From JBBQCW01 sp038319025 (GTDB lineage Bacteria > Actinomycetota > Thermoleophilia > Solirubrobacterales > Solirubrobacteraceae): DNA of 25,822 nt. Below the pieces are notes generated by a model, which was given only the letters and a program-made list of their open reading frames with translations, had not been told where the DNA came from and did not search any database. The stretch lies in contig JBBQCW010000026.1 in assembly GCA_038319025.1 (NCBI GenBank), positions 1 to 25,822 of the forward strand, in the 5' to 3' direction. Below are positions 13,367 through 21,422 of the stretch, in pieces (position 1 is the stretch's first letter; each line of letters begins with the position of its first letter). Made by a program: the position numbers and the translations under genes.

Positions 13367-14455
13367 ATGCAACAGCGAGTGAGCCTGATCACCCTGGGTG
13401 TCGCCGATGTCGACCGAGCGCGAGCGTTCTACAGCGCGCTGGGATGGTCGACTGACGCCGAGCCCGGCGCGGAGGTCGTGTTCTTCCAGGCCGGCGGCCT
13501 CGTGTTCGCGCTGTGGGGCGCTGCCGAGTTGGCCGCCGACGCCGGTGTCGACCTGCGCCCGTCCGGCGGCGTCGTGCTGGCTCACAACGTCGGCTCGACC
13601 GCGCAGGTGGACTCCGTGCTGGCCGAGGCCGAGGCCGCGGGCGCCACCATCCAACGATCTGGCGCGCCGACCTTCTGGGGCGGATATTCGGGCGCGTTCC
13701 TGGATCCGGACGGGCATCCGTGGGAGGTGGCCCACAACCCGCACTGGGCGCTGGAGGCCGACGGGACGGTCCGCCTGCCGGGGAGCACTCGCCAGGACGG
13801 CTGGGCAACGGTCGACGACTACATCGCCGACCGCATTGTGCCTCAGGACGACGCGCTGCTGGGCGCGCTGCGCGCCGGGGCCCAAGCGGGGCTGCCGGCG
13901 ATCGACGTCTCCCCTGCGCAAGGGCGCTTCCTCGAACTGCTGGCGCGACTCGTCGACGCGCACGCGATCCTCGAGATCGGCACGCTCGGCGGCTACAGCA
14001 CCATCTGGCTCGCCCGCGGGTTGGCGCCCGGTGGGCAGGTGGTGAGCATCGAGGTGGTCGAGCGCAACGCCCAAGTGGCGCGCGAGAGTGTGGCGCGGGC
14101 CGGACTCTCGGACGCCATCGACATTCGTGTGGGGGCCGCACTGGAAGTCCTGCCGCTCCTCGAGCAGGAGGGCGCTGGACCCTTCGATCTCGTGTTCATC
14201 GACGCCGACAAGCCGAACACTCCGGAGTACTTCGCTGCAGCGCTTCGCATGTCCCGGCCGGGCACGGTCATCGTTGCCGACAACGTGGTGCGAGGCGGCG
14301 CGTTGGGTCTCGACGGTGGTGGCGGTGACCCCGGCGGAGTCGGAGGGCGCCGCCTGCACGATCTGATCGCCGCGGAGCCGCGTGTGAAGGCAACGACGAT
14401 CCAGACCGTCGGCGCCAAGGGCTACGACGGCTTCACGCTGGCGCTGGTGGTCTAG
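13367..14455 (+). CDS. Fusion of a VOC/glyoxalase-like domain and a class I O-methyltransferase
   Basis: A single uninterrupted 362-aa frame with two parts. Residues 1-125 form a VOC (glyoxalase/bleomycin-resistance) module, from SLITLGVADVDRARAFYSAL to FLDPDGHPWEVAHNP, where E120 is at the usual metal position. Residues 146-362 form a CCoAOMT-type methyltransferase, starting with the typical WATVDDYIADRIVPQDDALL. It has SAM loop EIGTLGGYST (203-212), LVFIDADKPN with metal ligand D279, and VADNVVRGG with D305-N306, followed by a glycine-rich insertion. The second half therefore looks catalytically intact and may methylate a catechol-type hydroxyl; the VOC half might bind the same small molecule. 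Either domain is common alone; their fusion is not one I recognise. The stop shares CTAG with the converging gene. Confidence 0.85.
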   Translation: MQQRVSLITLGVADVDRARAFYSALGWSTDAEPGAEVVFFQAGGLVFALWGAAELAADAGVDLRPSGGVVLAHNVGSTAQVDSVLAEAEAAGATIQRSGAPTFWGGYSGAFLDPDGHPWEVAHNPHWALEADGTVRLPGSTRQDGWATVDDYIADRIVPQDDALLGALRAGAQAGLPAIDVSPAQGRFLELLARLVDAHAILEIGTLGGYSTIWLARGLAPGGQVVSIEVVERNAQVARESVARAGLSDAIDIRVGAALEVLPLLEQEGAGPFDLVFIDADKPNTPEYFAAALRMSRPGTVIVADNVVRGGALGLDGGGGDPGGVGGRRLHDLIAAEPRVKATTIQTVGAKGYDGFTLALVV

Positions 14456-15156
14456 CTCGATTCGCCCAGGCGGGGCAGGATGTGGGCCGGCACGCCGACG
14501 ACTGCAGTGTGCGCGGGCACGGGACGCACCACGAGGGCGCCGGCGGCGACCTGCGCGCCCTCACCGACCTCCACACCTGGGTTGAGCATCGCGCCGCCGC
14601 CGACGCGGCAACCTCGCCGCAGGATCGGTCCGTGCAGAGTCTCACCGACGGCCAGCCTGGCCATCGAGTTGTCGTTCATGGTCATCACGCCCGGCCCGAT
14701 GAGCACGTCGTCCTCGATCACCGACCAACTCGTCAGCCACGCGTTCACCCCGATCCGAACGCGCGCGCCGATCACCGTGCCGGCACCGATGGCACTGCCG
14801 TGCTCGATCACGGTGGCCTCACCGATCGTCGTCGCCTCTCGGACATGCACCCGATCACCGACGACCGCGTCAGCACCGATCGTGGCACCGGCGAACACGA
14901 CCGCATGTGCCCCTACCGCGGCGCCTGGGCCGATGCGTGTCGGTGCCTGCACCGCCTTGGGCGCGCGTGAGGTAGCGGCCAGTACCGGCAGGCGGCCGAG
15001 CACGGCGCCGTCCTGCACCACGGCCCCCTCACCGAGGATCACACCGGCATGTAGGACGACGTTGGCACCGAGGCGCACGCCTTGCCCTAGTCGAACGTCC
15101 TCACCGATCTGCAGGTGGGGGGCAAGGTCAGAGTCGACGAGCGGAGCGTGCGTCAT
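14452..15156 (-). CDS. Hexapeptide-repeat (left-handed beta-helix) acyltransferase
   Basis: A 234-aa protein made largely of [LIV]-G-x-x-x-x repeats (IGEDVRLGQGVRLGANVVLH, IGPGAAVGAHAVVFAGATIG, IGEATVIEHGSAIGAGTVIG), which fold as a left-handed beta-helix. The later segment NDNSMARLA, then VGGGAMLNPGVEVGEGAQV and ending AVVGVPAHIL, is typical of sugar O- or N-acetyltransferases (WbbJ/NeuD-like). It probably uses acetyl-CoA to modify a sugar of a cell-surface glycan or a nucleotide sugar. The ATG overlaps the stop of the upstream glycosyltransferase (ATGA), so both belong to one translationally coupled unit. A gap of about 15 residues (LPVLAATSRAPKAVQAPTR) interrupts the coil near residue 60. 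The exact acceptor cannot be read from sequence. Confidence 0.85.
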   Translation of the reverse strand: MTHAPLVDSDLAPHLQIGEDVRLGQGVRLGANVVLHAGVILGEGAVVQDGAVLGRLPVLAATSRAPKAVQAPTRIGPGAAVGAHAVVFAGATIGADAVVGDRVHVREATTIGEATVIEHGSAIGAGTVIGARVRIGVNAWLTSWSVIEDDVLIGPGVMTMNDNSMARLAVGETLHGPILRRGCRVGGGAMLNPGVEVGEGAQVAAGALVVRPVPAHTAVVGVPAHILPRLGESS

Positions 15157-16516
15157 GTCGTGCGATGACGGTCATCGGGGTTCCGGCTACCCGATCGCAG
15201 CCGATCGGCAGGGGCCAACAGTTGATTCAGGGTGCGCCAGCGGCGCGTCCCGGTCACGTCCTGGAACATCGCCGCGTGGCGATGAGCCTCGGCCTCCCAG
15301 ACGGCCGCTTCCGCCTGCTCGCGCACCACGACGGAGCGCAGTTCGTTCTCCCGCTCGACGGCTCCGCGCAGCTGCTCAGCGTGCACGGCTGCCGCGATGT
15401 GGGCCTGGACCAGGGCAGCCTGGACCTGCCCAAACTGCTTGCTCAGCGCGGCGAGCTGCTCGTCAGCGCGATCGGTCCGCGACGCCAACGCCTCGGCCTC
15501 GGCGTGGAATGCGAAGGCCTGCATGTCGGCGCGATGACGGAGTCGAATCACGCGGGCCAGCTCACGCAGCGGCGCCTCGGCCATCGTGTCGCGTGGGGAC
15601 AGCGCAACGCGGTGCAGCAGCTCGACGAGCGCCTCGGTGTGCTTGGTCGCCGCGTTGTGCGCCACGACGAGGTCGCGATTGACGATGCCCATCCCGCTGT
15701 CGTAGAACGCCAGATCGGCGACGAGCCGCTCCTCGTCGATCACGGCCGGAACGCTCTGCCCGCCGAAATTGTCGGCGGCGAGCCGGTCGAATGTCTCCCC
15801 GGTGACCCAGCCCTCACCACCGTTGTGGTCAAACACGTACGCCGCACGACCACAGGCCATCGCCTCGAGGATCACGCGAGCCTTGCCGAACACGATGTCG
15901 CGTCCTGGAGCACCTCGGTCGCCGGGCGTTCACCCTCCCCGTGAACGCCGACGTGTCGCAGCTCGATGCTTGCCCTGTCGCAAGCCCGCCGGAGCAGCTC
16001 CAACCGCTCACCGTGGACGTAGTTGCCCAGGCTCATCGCCACGCGCGGTCGGGTGTGGAGCGGACGGATCGGCTTGAACCGATCCACATCGATGGGCTGG
16101 GACAGGCGCACGACCTCCGCGATCGGCTCGGCCAGCGCCCGGATCCGCCGCTCCACACGGTCGTATAGGACGACGACGGCCGCCACGAGGTCGGGCACCT
16201 GCGGCGGGAGCTGCAAGTCAAAGACGTCGCTGTGGGCCACGAAGACCTGCGGTACGTGTGGGTAGCGGACCGCTAGGTCTCAGGCGACGATCCCGTCCTG
16301 AACGATGAGCACGTTGGGCTCGTCGGGCAGCTCCTGCGCAACCGATATCGACCGCAAACCAAGTGCACCCGCTGCGTCGCTGGAGCGTCCGAGCTCAGGG
16401 GCGTACAGCCACACGTCGTGGCCCAACCGCTGGAGGTAATCGGCCACCGTCACCAAGTACGTCTCGCTGCCTCCCGCGCCCGCCAGCGAGTACGCGGCGG
16501 CGACGATCCGCATCAC
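15153..16516 (-). pseudogene. Glycosyltransferase (GT4-like) with C-terminal coiled coil, broken by a stop codon and a frameshift
   Basis: Three pieces join into one glycosyltransferase. Piece 1 (16516-16280) has the N-terminal loop SLAGAGGSETYLVTVADYL and ends at TGA 16282-16280. The same frame continues directly as DLAVRYPHVPQVFVAHSDVF, so one codon has become a stop. Piece 2 runs to about 15,900. There one missing base changes frame: adding one G after GACGC restores D-A-D-I-V-F joined to FGKARVILEAMACGRAAYV. Piece 3 holds the C-terminal Rossmann half (VILEAMACG, DHNGGEGWVTGE) and a long helical coiled coil (about 15,270-15,560). With the base restored the gene is 455 codons. GTG 16516 or ATG 16513 are both possible starts overlapping the BKACE stop. 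The lesions may be true decay or assembly errors. Confidence 0.8.
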
Positions 16517-17430
16517 AACTCCCGGGCGCCCACGGCGGTCGGCAACTCACGGGCAACGGGTGTGAGACCGAGCATCGAACGAGCCTGAGCCGGCGTGGCG
16601 ATCGGGCGGCCGACGGCCTGCGCCATCGCGGTGGCCCGCTCGGTCAGCTGAACGTTGGCGGCCGGGACGGCGCCCTCCGCGTCCAGCCACGGGTTGTCTT
16701 CAAGACCGGTGCGAACGTGCCCGCCGATCGCCACGGCCAGAGCGTTGGCGGGCCCTTGGTAGGCCCCCATCCCCGCGGCGGCCCAGACCGTGCCGGCGGG
16801 CAGCGCATCCATGAGGGCGACGAGCGAACGAGCGTCGGCGGGCGCCGAGTTGGGGAAGCCGAGCATCAGGTTCGCGTACAGCGGGGCCGCGATGACCTTG
16901 CGGGCGACGAGCCGGTGCGCGAGGTGGGCCATCCCCAAGTCAAAGATCTCAAGCTCAGGTCGGATCCCGCTCTCGGCCATCCGCTCGACCAAAGCCTCAA
17001 TCGTCTGAATCGCGTTCAGGCTCGCGCCGGTGTGGAAGTTGAGCGAGCCGAGCGTGAGGCTGGCCATGTCCGGCCGGGCGTCCCCTTCGAGCAGCAGCAC
17101 GTCGGCGCGCTTGTCGATCTCGGCCGCCGCGCGACCGCTCGTCGTCGCGCACACGACGATGCCGTGGCAGCGCCGCCGGATCTCGCAGATCAGCTCGGCG
17201 TAGGCGCCGCGCTGCCACTGCGCGCCCCCTTGTCGGTCGCGCGCATGCAGGTGCACGACCGTCGCCCCGGCGGCGAAGCATTGCTCAGCGTCGTCGGCGA
17301 TCTCCGCGGTCGTCAGCGGCACGTTCGGAAGCCGTTCGCGCTGGGCGAGCACGCCGGTCAGCGCCATGTTGATCACGAGTGGCTCGAACGGCGTGCGCGG
17401 GTGAGCCGGAAAGGGAAACCTGACGTCCAT
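16513..17430 (-). CDS. BKACE (DUF849) beta-keto acid cleavage family enzyme
   Basis: A 305-aa TIM-barrel protein of the BKACE family, named from 3-keto-5-aminohexanoate cleavage enzyme. These Zn enzymes condense acetyl-CoA with a beta-keto acid to give acetoacetate and a new CoA ester. Expected residues are present: Zn ligands H60 and H62 in VVHLHARD, an ELEIFD motif (residues 159-164), AAGMGAYQ (218-225), and R240, E244 and D245 in GGHVRTGLEDN. Length is normal. Its true substrate is not shown; family members differ widely. It is the first of three overlapping genes with a glycosyltransferase and a hexapeptide acyltransferase, which is unusual for an amino-acid catabolic enzyme. No lysine-fermentation genes (kamA, kdd, kal) are visible in this window. 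Confidence 0.87.
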   Translation of the reverse strand: MDVRFPFPAHPRTPFEPLVINMALTGVLAQRERLPNVPLTTAEIADDAEQCFAAGATVVHLHARDRQGGAQWQRGAYAELICEIRRRCHGIVVCATTSGRAAAEIDKRADVLLLEGDARPDMASLTLGSLNFHTGASLNAIQTIEALVERMAESGIRPELEIFDLGMAHLAHRLVARKVIAAPLYANLMLGFPNSAPADARSLVALMDALPAGTVWAAAGMGAYQGPANALAVAIGGHVRTGLEDNPWLDAEGAVPAANVQLTERATAMAQAVGRPIATPAQARSMLGLTPVARELPTAVGAREL

Positions 17431-17470
17431 TTCAGCATCATGAACAGGTCTGGCCCGGATCAGGCTCTGC

Positions 17471-18628
17471 TCAGGCCGTGCTTGCTCTTGAGGCCAGCTC
17501 GCGCGCGGTCGCCTCGGCGAGATCCAGGCAGCGCTCGACGCTCACCCAATCCACGTGTTCGGGGAGATCGGTCGGCCAGTGGTAGTTCGTGTAGGCCCCG
17601 TCCGGTCCGATCGAAAGAAGCGATACGGCGGGCAGGCCCGCGAACCGCGCCAGGATGGGATCCGTATAGGCGCCTATCCGCCAGCGCTCCGGCGAATCCA
17701 CGCCGATCCGGCGAGCGCCGGCGTCCACGAGGTCGTTGTCGTCGTCGCGGTAGCGATGGGTCAGCAGGGCGCCTTCCGCCCGAGCGACGATGGGCTCCCC
17801 GGCGCCCAGCGTGTCCAGCCCCAGCACGAACGTGGTCGCCGGATCCAGCGACCGCAAGTGCTTCTCCAGGAACGCCGCCATCCCGCCCATTCCCGATTCC
17901 TCACAGCCCGGGGAAACCATCAGCACCTCGAGCCCTGCTGGTGGGTCGGCAGCGAGCCGGGCACCGAGCGCCAGCATCGCCGCCACGCCCGTGGCGTTGT
18001 CCGAAGCGCCCGGCACCGTCGGTGACCGCGCCACATCCGCCATCAGGGCCACCGTGGCCGCGCCGATCACTCCACCAAGCAAGCGGCCCATGCGAGTTCG
18101 CGTGGCGATCGCCAAGGCGCCCAGGGCGATGGGCGCGCCCACCGGGTCCACCGACCGACGACGCAGACGGCGCGCCGACCCCGCCCGCGCCAGTGCGGGA
18201 TGCCAGATCAGCCCCGTCCGGGCGGCGTCATGGTGAGCGACGAGGACCAGCGTCGCGCGTCGCGGCCCGCTCGGGGGGATCCAGCCGATCGCATTGCTGC
18301 CTTCTCCCATCGGCAGGAACCGCCGCATCCACTGCCTTCGACCGCTGACCTCCAGCTCGTAGGACGCGATCGTGGCGAGTGCAAGCATGGCGCCAGGCAC
18401 GCCTCCAACACGGGCCGCCACCGCCAGCCCAGCGCCGTGGGCACCGTAGGCGTAGGCGTACGTCGGCGAGTACCGGAAGGGTTCGGTGTGAGCAGTGGGT
18501 GCGCCGCATTCCCGCATACGTGACGCCACCCATTCCGCCGAGGCGCGCTCACCGGCTCCGGCGGAGTCACGCGGAAAGGAACAGAGGACCTCGACGTCAG
18601 CGCGCAGCGCAGGAGCCGGAGATTCCAT
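17471..18628 (-). CDS. M28-family membrane metallopeptidase
   Basis: A 385-aa zinc peptidase related to aminopeptidases of family M28. The five expected metal or catalytic positions are visible: H132 and D134 in VAHHDA, D210 in GASDNATGVAA, E243-E244 in CEESGMGG, D272 in LDTLG, and H350 in TNYHWPTD. Unusually for M28, hydrophobic stretches at residues about 64-90 and about 163-198 lie before and inside the catalytic part, suggesting a membrane-anchored enzyme. No signal peptide precedes them. The substrate is unknown. It is divergent from cofD across a 68-base spacer and lies downstream of no other gene on its strand, so it seems to have its own promoter. It has a probable inactive paralogue at 9,312-10,406 (see that entry). 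Confidence 0.85.
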   Translation of the reverse strand: MESPAPALRADVEVLCSFPRDSAGAGERASAEWVASRMRECGAPTAHTEPFRYSPTYAYAYGAHGAGLAVAARVGGVPGAMLALATIASYELEVSGRRQWMRRFLPMGEGSNAIGWIPPSGPRRATLVLVAHHDAARTGLIWHPALARAGSARRLRRRSVDPVGAPIALGALAIATRTRMGRLLGGVIGAATVALMADVARSPTVPGASDNATGVAAMLALGARLAADPPAGLEVLMVSPGCEESGMGGMAAFLEKHLRSLDPATTFVLGLDTLGAGEPIVARAEGALLTHRYRDDDNDLVDAGARRIGVDSPERWRIGAYTDPILARFAGLPAVSLLSIGPDGAYTNYHWPTDLPEHVDWVSVERCLDLAEATARELASRASTA

Positions 18629-18640
18629 GGGTCCGAAACC

Positions 18641-18646
18641 TATACT
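18641..18646 (+). promoter_or_regulatory. -10 box of the cofD operon
   Basis: TATACT matches the -10 consensus at 5 of 6 positions. The -35 region is weak. The expected start of transcription, about 7 bases later (near 18,653), lies only a few bases before an ATG at 18656. Confidence 0.45.
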
Positions 18647-18655
18647 CCGCGCCTC

Positions 18656-18700
18656 ATGGTCGAACCGGCGGACTCCCGCTTCAGCAGCATCAGCGGATGA
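18656..18700 (+). CDS. Possible 14-codon leader ORF coupled to cofD
   Basis: An ATG at 18656 opens a short frame, MVEPADSRFSSISG, whose TGA (18698-18700) overlaps the cofD start as ATGA. It lies right after the TATACT box, so the transcript would be almost leaderless here. The cofD start itself has no recognisable ribosome site (the bases before it read TTCAGCAGCATCAGCGG). This makes translational coupling through the small ORF attractive. The peptide has no run of one amino acid, so classical attenuation is not suggested. That the ORF is translated is inference. Confidence 0.35.
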   Translation: MVEPADSRFSSISG

Positions 18701-19611
18701 GCGGCGCGGTCCTCGTACTGGCGGGCGGGACGGGCGGCGCCAAGCTGGCGCGCGGAATGTTGGATGTGGCCGACGAGCTTGTCGTTGTCGCCAACACCGC
18801 TGATGATGTTGAGCTGTACGGCGCTTACGTGAGCCCGGATCCCGACCTTGTGTCCTTCTGGCTGGCCGACCGGATCGACGAGCGTGGCTGGGGGCTGAAA
18901 GACGACACCTTCGCCGTGATGGACGGGCTGCGCGCCCTGGGCGTGGAGGTGTGGTTCAACCTCGGTGACCGCGATCTCGCCATCGGGCTGCGCCGGCGCC
19001 AGGTGCTGGACGAAGGTGGCCGGCTGACCGATGCGCTGCACGAACTCGGCCGATCTCTGGGCCTGCGCGCTCGCGTGCTGCCAATGGCCGATGAGCCGGT
19101 GCGCACCCGCGTGCTGGCCGCCGGCGCGTGGTGGCCGTTCCAGGAGTTCATGATCGTGCACGGCGGGCGCGGCCCGATCGAGGGGCTCGAGTTCGGCGGC
19201 GTCGCCGAGGCGACCCCGACCCCTGAGGTGCTGGACGCCATCGCCACAGCCCGGGCCATCGTGATCGGGCCGTCCAACCCGGTCATCTCGATCCTGCCGA
19301 TCCTCGAGCTTCCTGGCCTGCGCGAGGCGCTGACGGCGTCAGAAGCGCCGGTGGTCGCCGTCTCCCCCATCGTCGCGGGTGCGGTCGTGAAGGGCCCAAC
19401 CGAGCCGTTCATGGCGTGGGCCGGGCTGGAGCTGAGCGCCGCCGGCATCGCGGCCCACTACGCTGATGTCATCGACGGAATCGTGGCCGACGAGCCGGTG
19501 GACGGGGTACCTGCCCTGATCACCGACACGCTCATGACCGACGCGCCGTCGCGAGCTCGCGTGGCGCTCGAGACCCTGCGCTTCGTCGACGACCTCCGGG
19601 GAGCCGCATGA
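18697..19611 (+). CDS. cofD: 2-phospho-L-lactate transferase CofD
   Basis: A 304-aa enzyme of F420 biosynthesis (FbiA in mycobacteria). It transfers the activated phosphoester side chain (phospholactate- or phosphoenolpyruvate-derived) from the guanosine-diphosphate intermediate made by CofC to the deazaflavin FO, giving F420-0 or its dehydro form. The start holds GGTGGAKLARG (residues 10-20) and NTADDVELYGAYVSPDPDL, then NLGDRDLAIG; further on are the GPSNPVISILPIL segment and VAVSPIVAGAVVKGP. All are strong CofD marks. ATG 18697 is chosen because the first glycine loop begins soon after it; the frame is open upstream only as antisense of the peptidase gene. It is the first full gene of cofD-cofC-cofE, and its stop overlaps the cofC start by 4 bases. 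Confidence 0.95.
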   Translation: MSGAVLVLAGGTGGAKLARGMLDVADELVVVANTADDVELYGAYVSPDPDLVSFWLADRIDERGWGLKDDTFAVMDGLRALGVEVWFNLGDRDLAIGLRRRQVLDEGGRLTDALHELGRSLGLRARVLPMADEPVRTRVLAAGAWWPFQEFMIVHGGRGPIEGLEFGGVAEATPTPEVLDAIATARAIVIGPSNPVISILPILELPGLREALTASEAPVVAVSPIVAGAVVKGPTEPFMAWAGLELSAAGIAAHYADVIDGIVADEPVDGVPALITDTLMTDAPSRARVALETLRFVDDLRGAA

Positions 19612-20270
19612 GGACCATCGCCGTACTTCCCGTCAAGCGATTCAACGCCGCTAAGACCCGACTGGGTGAGGACCTGAGCAACGGAACGCGCCGTGCCCTG
19701 GCCGAAGCGATGGTCACCGACGTGCTCATCGCCCTGCGCCGCACGCCTGCCGTCGATGTGGTGCTCGTCGTGACCGGCGAGAAGGCCGCCGAGGCGCTGG
19801 CCACCGGGTACGACGCCCTGGTCGTCCACGACGCCGACGACGCCGGCCACGACCGCGCCGCGCGCCTCGGGGTGCGGGCGGCGGTCGATGAACACAGCGC
19901 CGAGCGCGTACTTCTGATCGCCGGAGACTGCCCGGCAGCGGATCCTGCCGAGCTGACCAAACTGCTGACCGAGGTGCCCGCCACGCCTTCGGTGCTTGTG
20001 GTGCCCGACCGTCACGGTACGGGCACGAACGCGCTGGTCCTGTATCCGCCGGAAGTCATCTCGCCCGGTTTCGGGCCGGGAAGCTGTGAGCGCCACCAGG
20101 AGCGCGCGGATGAAGCGGGGGCGTCGGTTGACGTGATCAGTGTTCCGTCCCTTGCTTTCGATGTGGACACCGGGGAGGACCTTGACGTGCTCCGCGAACT
20201 GCTCGGCGAGCGTACGGGCGGCGCGGCTCACGTCCGCGGCTTGCTGATGCAGCTCGACCGCCGCGGCTGA
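19608..20270 (+). CDS. cofC: CofC (FbiD), phospholactate/phosphoenolpyruvate guanylyltransferase
   Basis: A 220-aa nucleotidyltransferase of the MobA/CofC fold. It uses GTP to activate 2-phospholactate or, in actinobacteria, phosphoenolpyruvate for CofD. The N-terminus IAVLPVKRFNAAKTRLGEDL is the nucleotide-binding signature (VKxFxxAKTRL). LLIAGDCPAADPAELTKLL carries the metal-binding Asp, and RHGTGTNALVLYPP is the second conserved block. ATG overlaps the cofD stop (ATGA), and the stop is 2 bases before the cofE start, so the three genes are one tightly packed transcript. CofC is often the hardest F420 gene to recognise; here the order cofD-cofC-cofE leaves little doubt. Confidence 0.93.
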   Translation: MRTIAVLPVKRFNAAKTRLGEDLSNGTRRALAEAMVTDVLIALRRTPAVDVVLVVTGEKAAEALATGYDALVVHDADDAGHDRAARLGVRAAVDEHSAERVLLIAGDCPAADPAELTKLLTEVPATPSVLVVPDRHGTGTNALVLYPPEVISPGFGPGSCERHQERADEAGASVDVISVPSLAFDVDTGEDLDVLRELLGERTGGAAHVRGLLMQLDRRG

Positions 20271-20272
20271 CC

Positions 20273-21031
20273 GTGTCCGTCGTCGTCTCCGTCGCGGCTC
20301 TGGAGGGTATCCCCGAGGTGCAGCCCGGCGACGATCTCTCGGCACTGCTGGCCGCGGCGCTCACGCCGCTGGAGCCAGCGGCCTCGGACGTCGTGGTGGT
20401 GGCGCACAAGGTCGTGTCGAAGGCGGAGGGCCGTGTTGTGTCGCTGGCCGACGTGACGCCTGGCGCGCGTGCGGCGGAGCTGGCTGCGACCCTGGACAAG
20501 GACCCACGTCAGGTGCAGCTCGTGCTCAACGAGAGCGCAGAGGTCTTGCGGGCCGAGCGAGGCGTCCTCATCACCCGGACGCACCACGGATTCGTCTGCG
20601 CCAATGCGGGCCTGGACGCGTCGAACGTTCCCGGTGACGACATGGTCCTGCTGCTCCCGCTGGACCCTGACGGCTCGGCCCGGGCGCTGAGAGCCGCTCT
20701 CGCAGTGCGGCTTGGCGTCGCGCCGGCGGTGTGTATCACCGACTCCTTCGGTCGAGCGTGGCGACATGGCCAGGTGGACACCGCGATCGGCCTCGCCGGG
20801 CTCGCGCCCCTGGATGACTGGCGCGGGCGGGCGGACGCCGAAGGCCGGGAGATGCACGCCACCTGGATCGCGGTGGCCGACCAGGTCGCCGCCGCCGCCG
20901 ACCTCGTCCGCCGCAAGGACGCAGGAACCCCCGCGGCGCTCGTGCGCGGCATGGGTGCGTTCGTCACCGCCGACGACGGTCCAGGCGCGGCGGCGCTGTT
21001 ACGGCCGCCGGCCGAGGACATGTTTCTGTGA
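20273..21031 (+). CDS. cofE: Coenzyme F420-0:L-glutamate ligase CofE
   Basis: A 252-aa GTP-dependent ligase that adds the glutamate tail to F420-0. It shows VVVAHKVVSKAEGRVVSL (K-V-V-S-K-x-E-G-R motif, residues about 40-57), ITRTHHGFVCANAGLDASNV, and ITDSFGRAWRHGQVDTAIGL, all typical of CofE. Mycobacterial FbiB carries an extra C-terminal nitroreductase-like domain; this protein ends after about 250 residues and is the stand-alone type. If the dehydro-F420-0 route is used, the reductase domain must be encoded elsewhere. The start is GTG at 20273, 2 bases after the cofC stop. It converges with a PIN-domain gene, with 4 bases between the stops. Confidence 0.95.
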   Translation: MSVVVSVAALEGIPEVQPGDDLSALLAAALTPLEPAASDVVVVAHKVVSKAEGRVVSLADVTPGARAAELAATLDKDPRQVQLVLNESAEVLRAERGVLITRTHHGFVCANAGLDASNVPGDDMVLLLPLDPDGSARALRAALAVRLGVAPAVCITDSFGRAWRHGQVDTAIGLAGLAPLDDWRGRADAEGREMHATWIAVADQVAAAADLVRRKDAGTPAALVRGMGAFVTADDGPGAAALLRPPAEDMFL

Positions 21032-21035
21032 GGGG

Positions 21036-21419
21036 CTACAGCACCGATCGTCCCTCCGCTCTGGCCATCGCCGCCAGCGCGGCGTCAGTCGTGAGCAGCT
21101 CCATGTCGAGCGTGCGAGCCAGCGCTAGATACGCGGCGTCGTAAGCCGTCAATCGATCCCGCAGGTCCCAGACATGCCAGGCCAGCGGCGCCACAGGGTG
21201 CACGACCACCCGCAGCGCGAGCAGCATCCCTAGGGCCGCTTCGATGGTGGCCTGATCCCGTTCTCCCCTGAGCAGCAGAGCGCGCAGCGCGGAGATGCAT
21301 TCGACGTGGAAATGCTCGGGCGCATGCAGCTCGTCCACACTGGCCAAACGTCGACGGATCTCGTCCGCCTGTGGGCGATCCGCGAGCAGGTCGACGATCG
21401 CACTGGCGTCCGTGACCAC
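21036..21419 (-). CDS. PIN-domain toxin (VapC/FitB-like)
   Basis: A 127-aa PIN-domain RNase, the toxin half of a type II module. Four acidic residues form the Mg site: D4 in VTDASAIVDLL, E40 in FHVEC, D94 in TAYDAAYLALA and D112 in TTDAAL. These match VapC, which cuts tRNA or rRNA when freed from its antitoxin. It starts with GTG at 21419, 3 bases after the antitoxin stop, and ends 4 bases from cofE. The module sits between the two F420 gene groups and may have been inserted there. Nothing in the sequence suggests the toxin is inactive. Confidence 0.9.
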   Translation of the reverse strand: MVTDASAIVDLLADRPQADEIRRRLASVDELHAPEHFHVECISALRALLLRGERDQATIEAALGMLLALRVVVHPVAPLAWHVWDLRDRLTAYDAAYLALARTLDMELLTTDAALAAMARAEGRSVL

Positions 21420-21422
21420 GAC

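Noticed and set aside
14452..14455. CTAG shared by the stop codons of the methyltransferase and acyltransferase genes
   Set aside because: CTAG contains TAG on both strands, so converging genes can share it easily; this alone does not indicate regulation.
16280..16282. Recoding of TGA (selenocysteine or programmed readthrough) in the glycosyltransferase
   Set aside because: No SECIS-like hairpin is seen after it, and a second lesion (missing base near 15,898) in the same gene makes decay or sequence error more likely.
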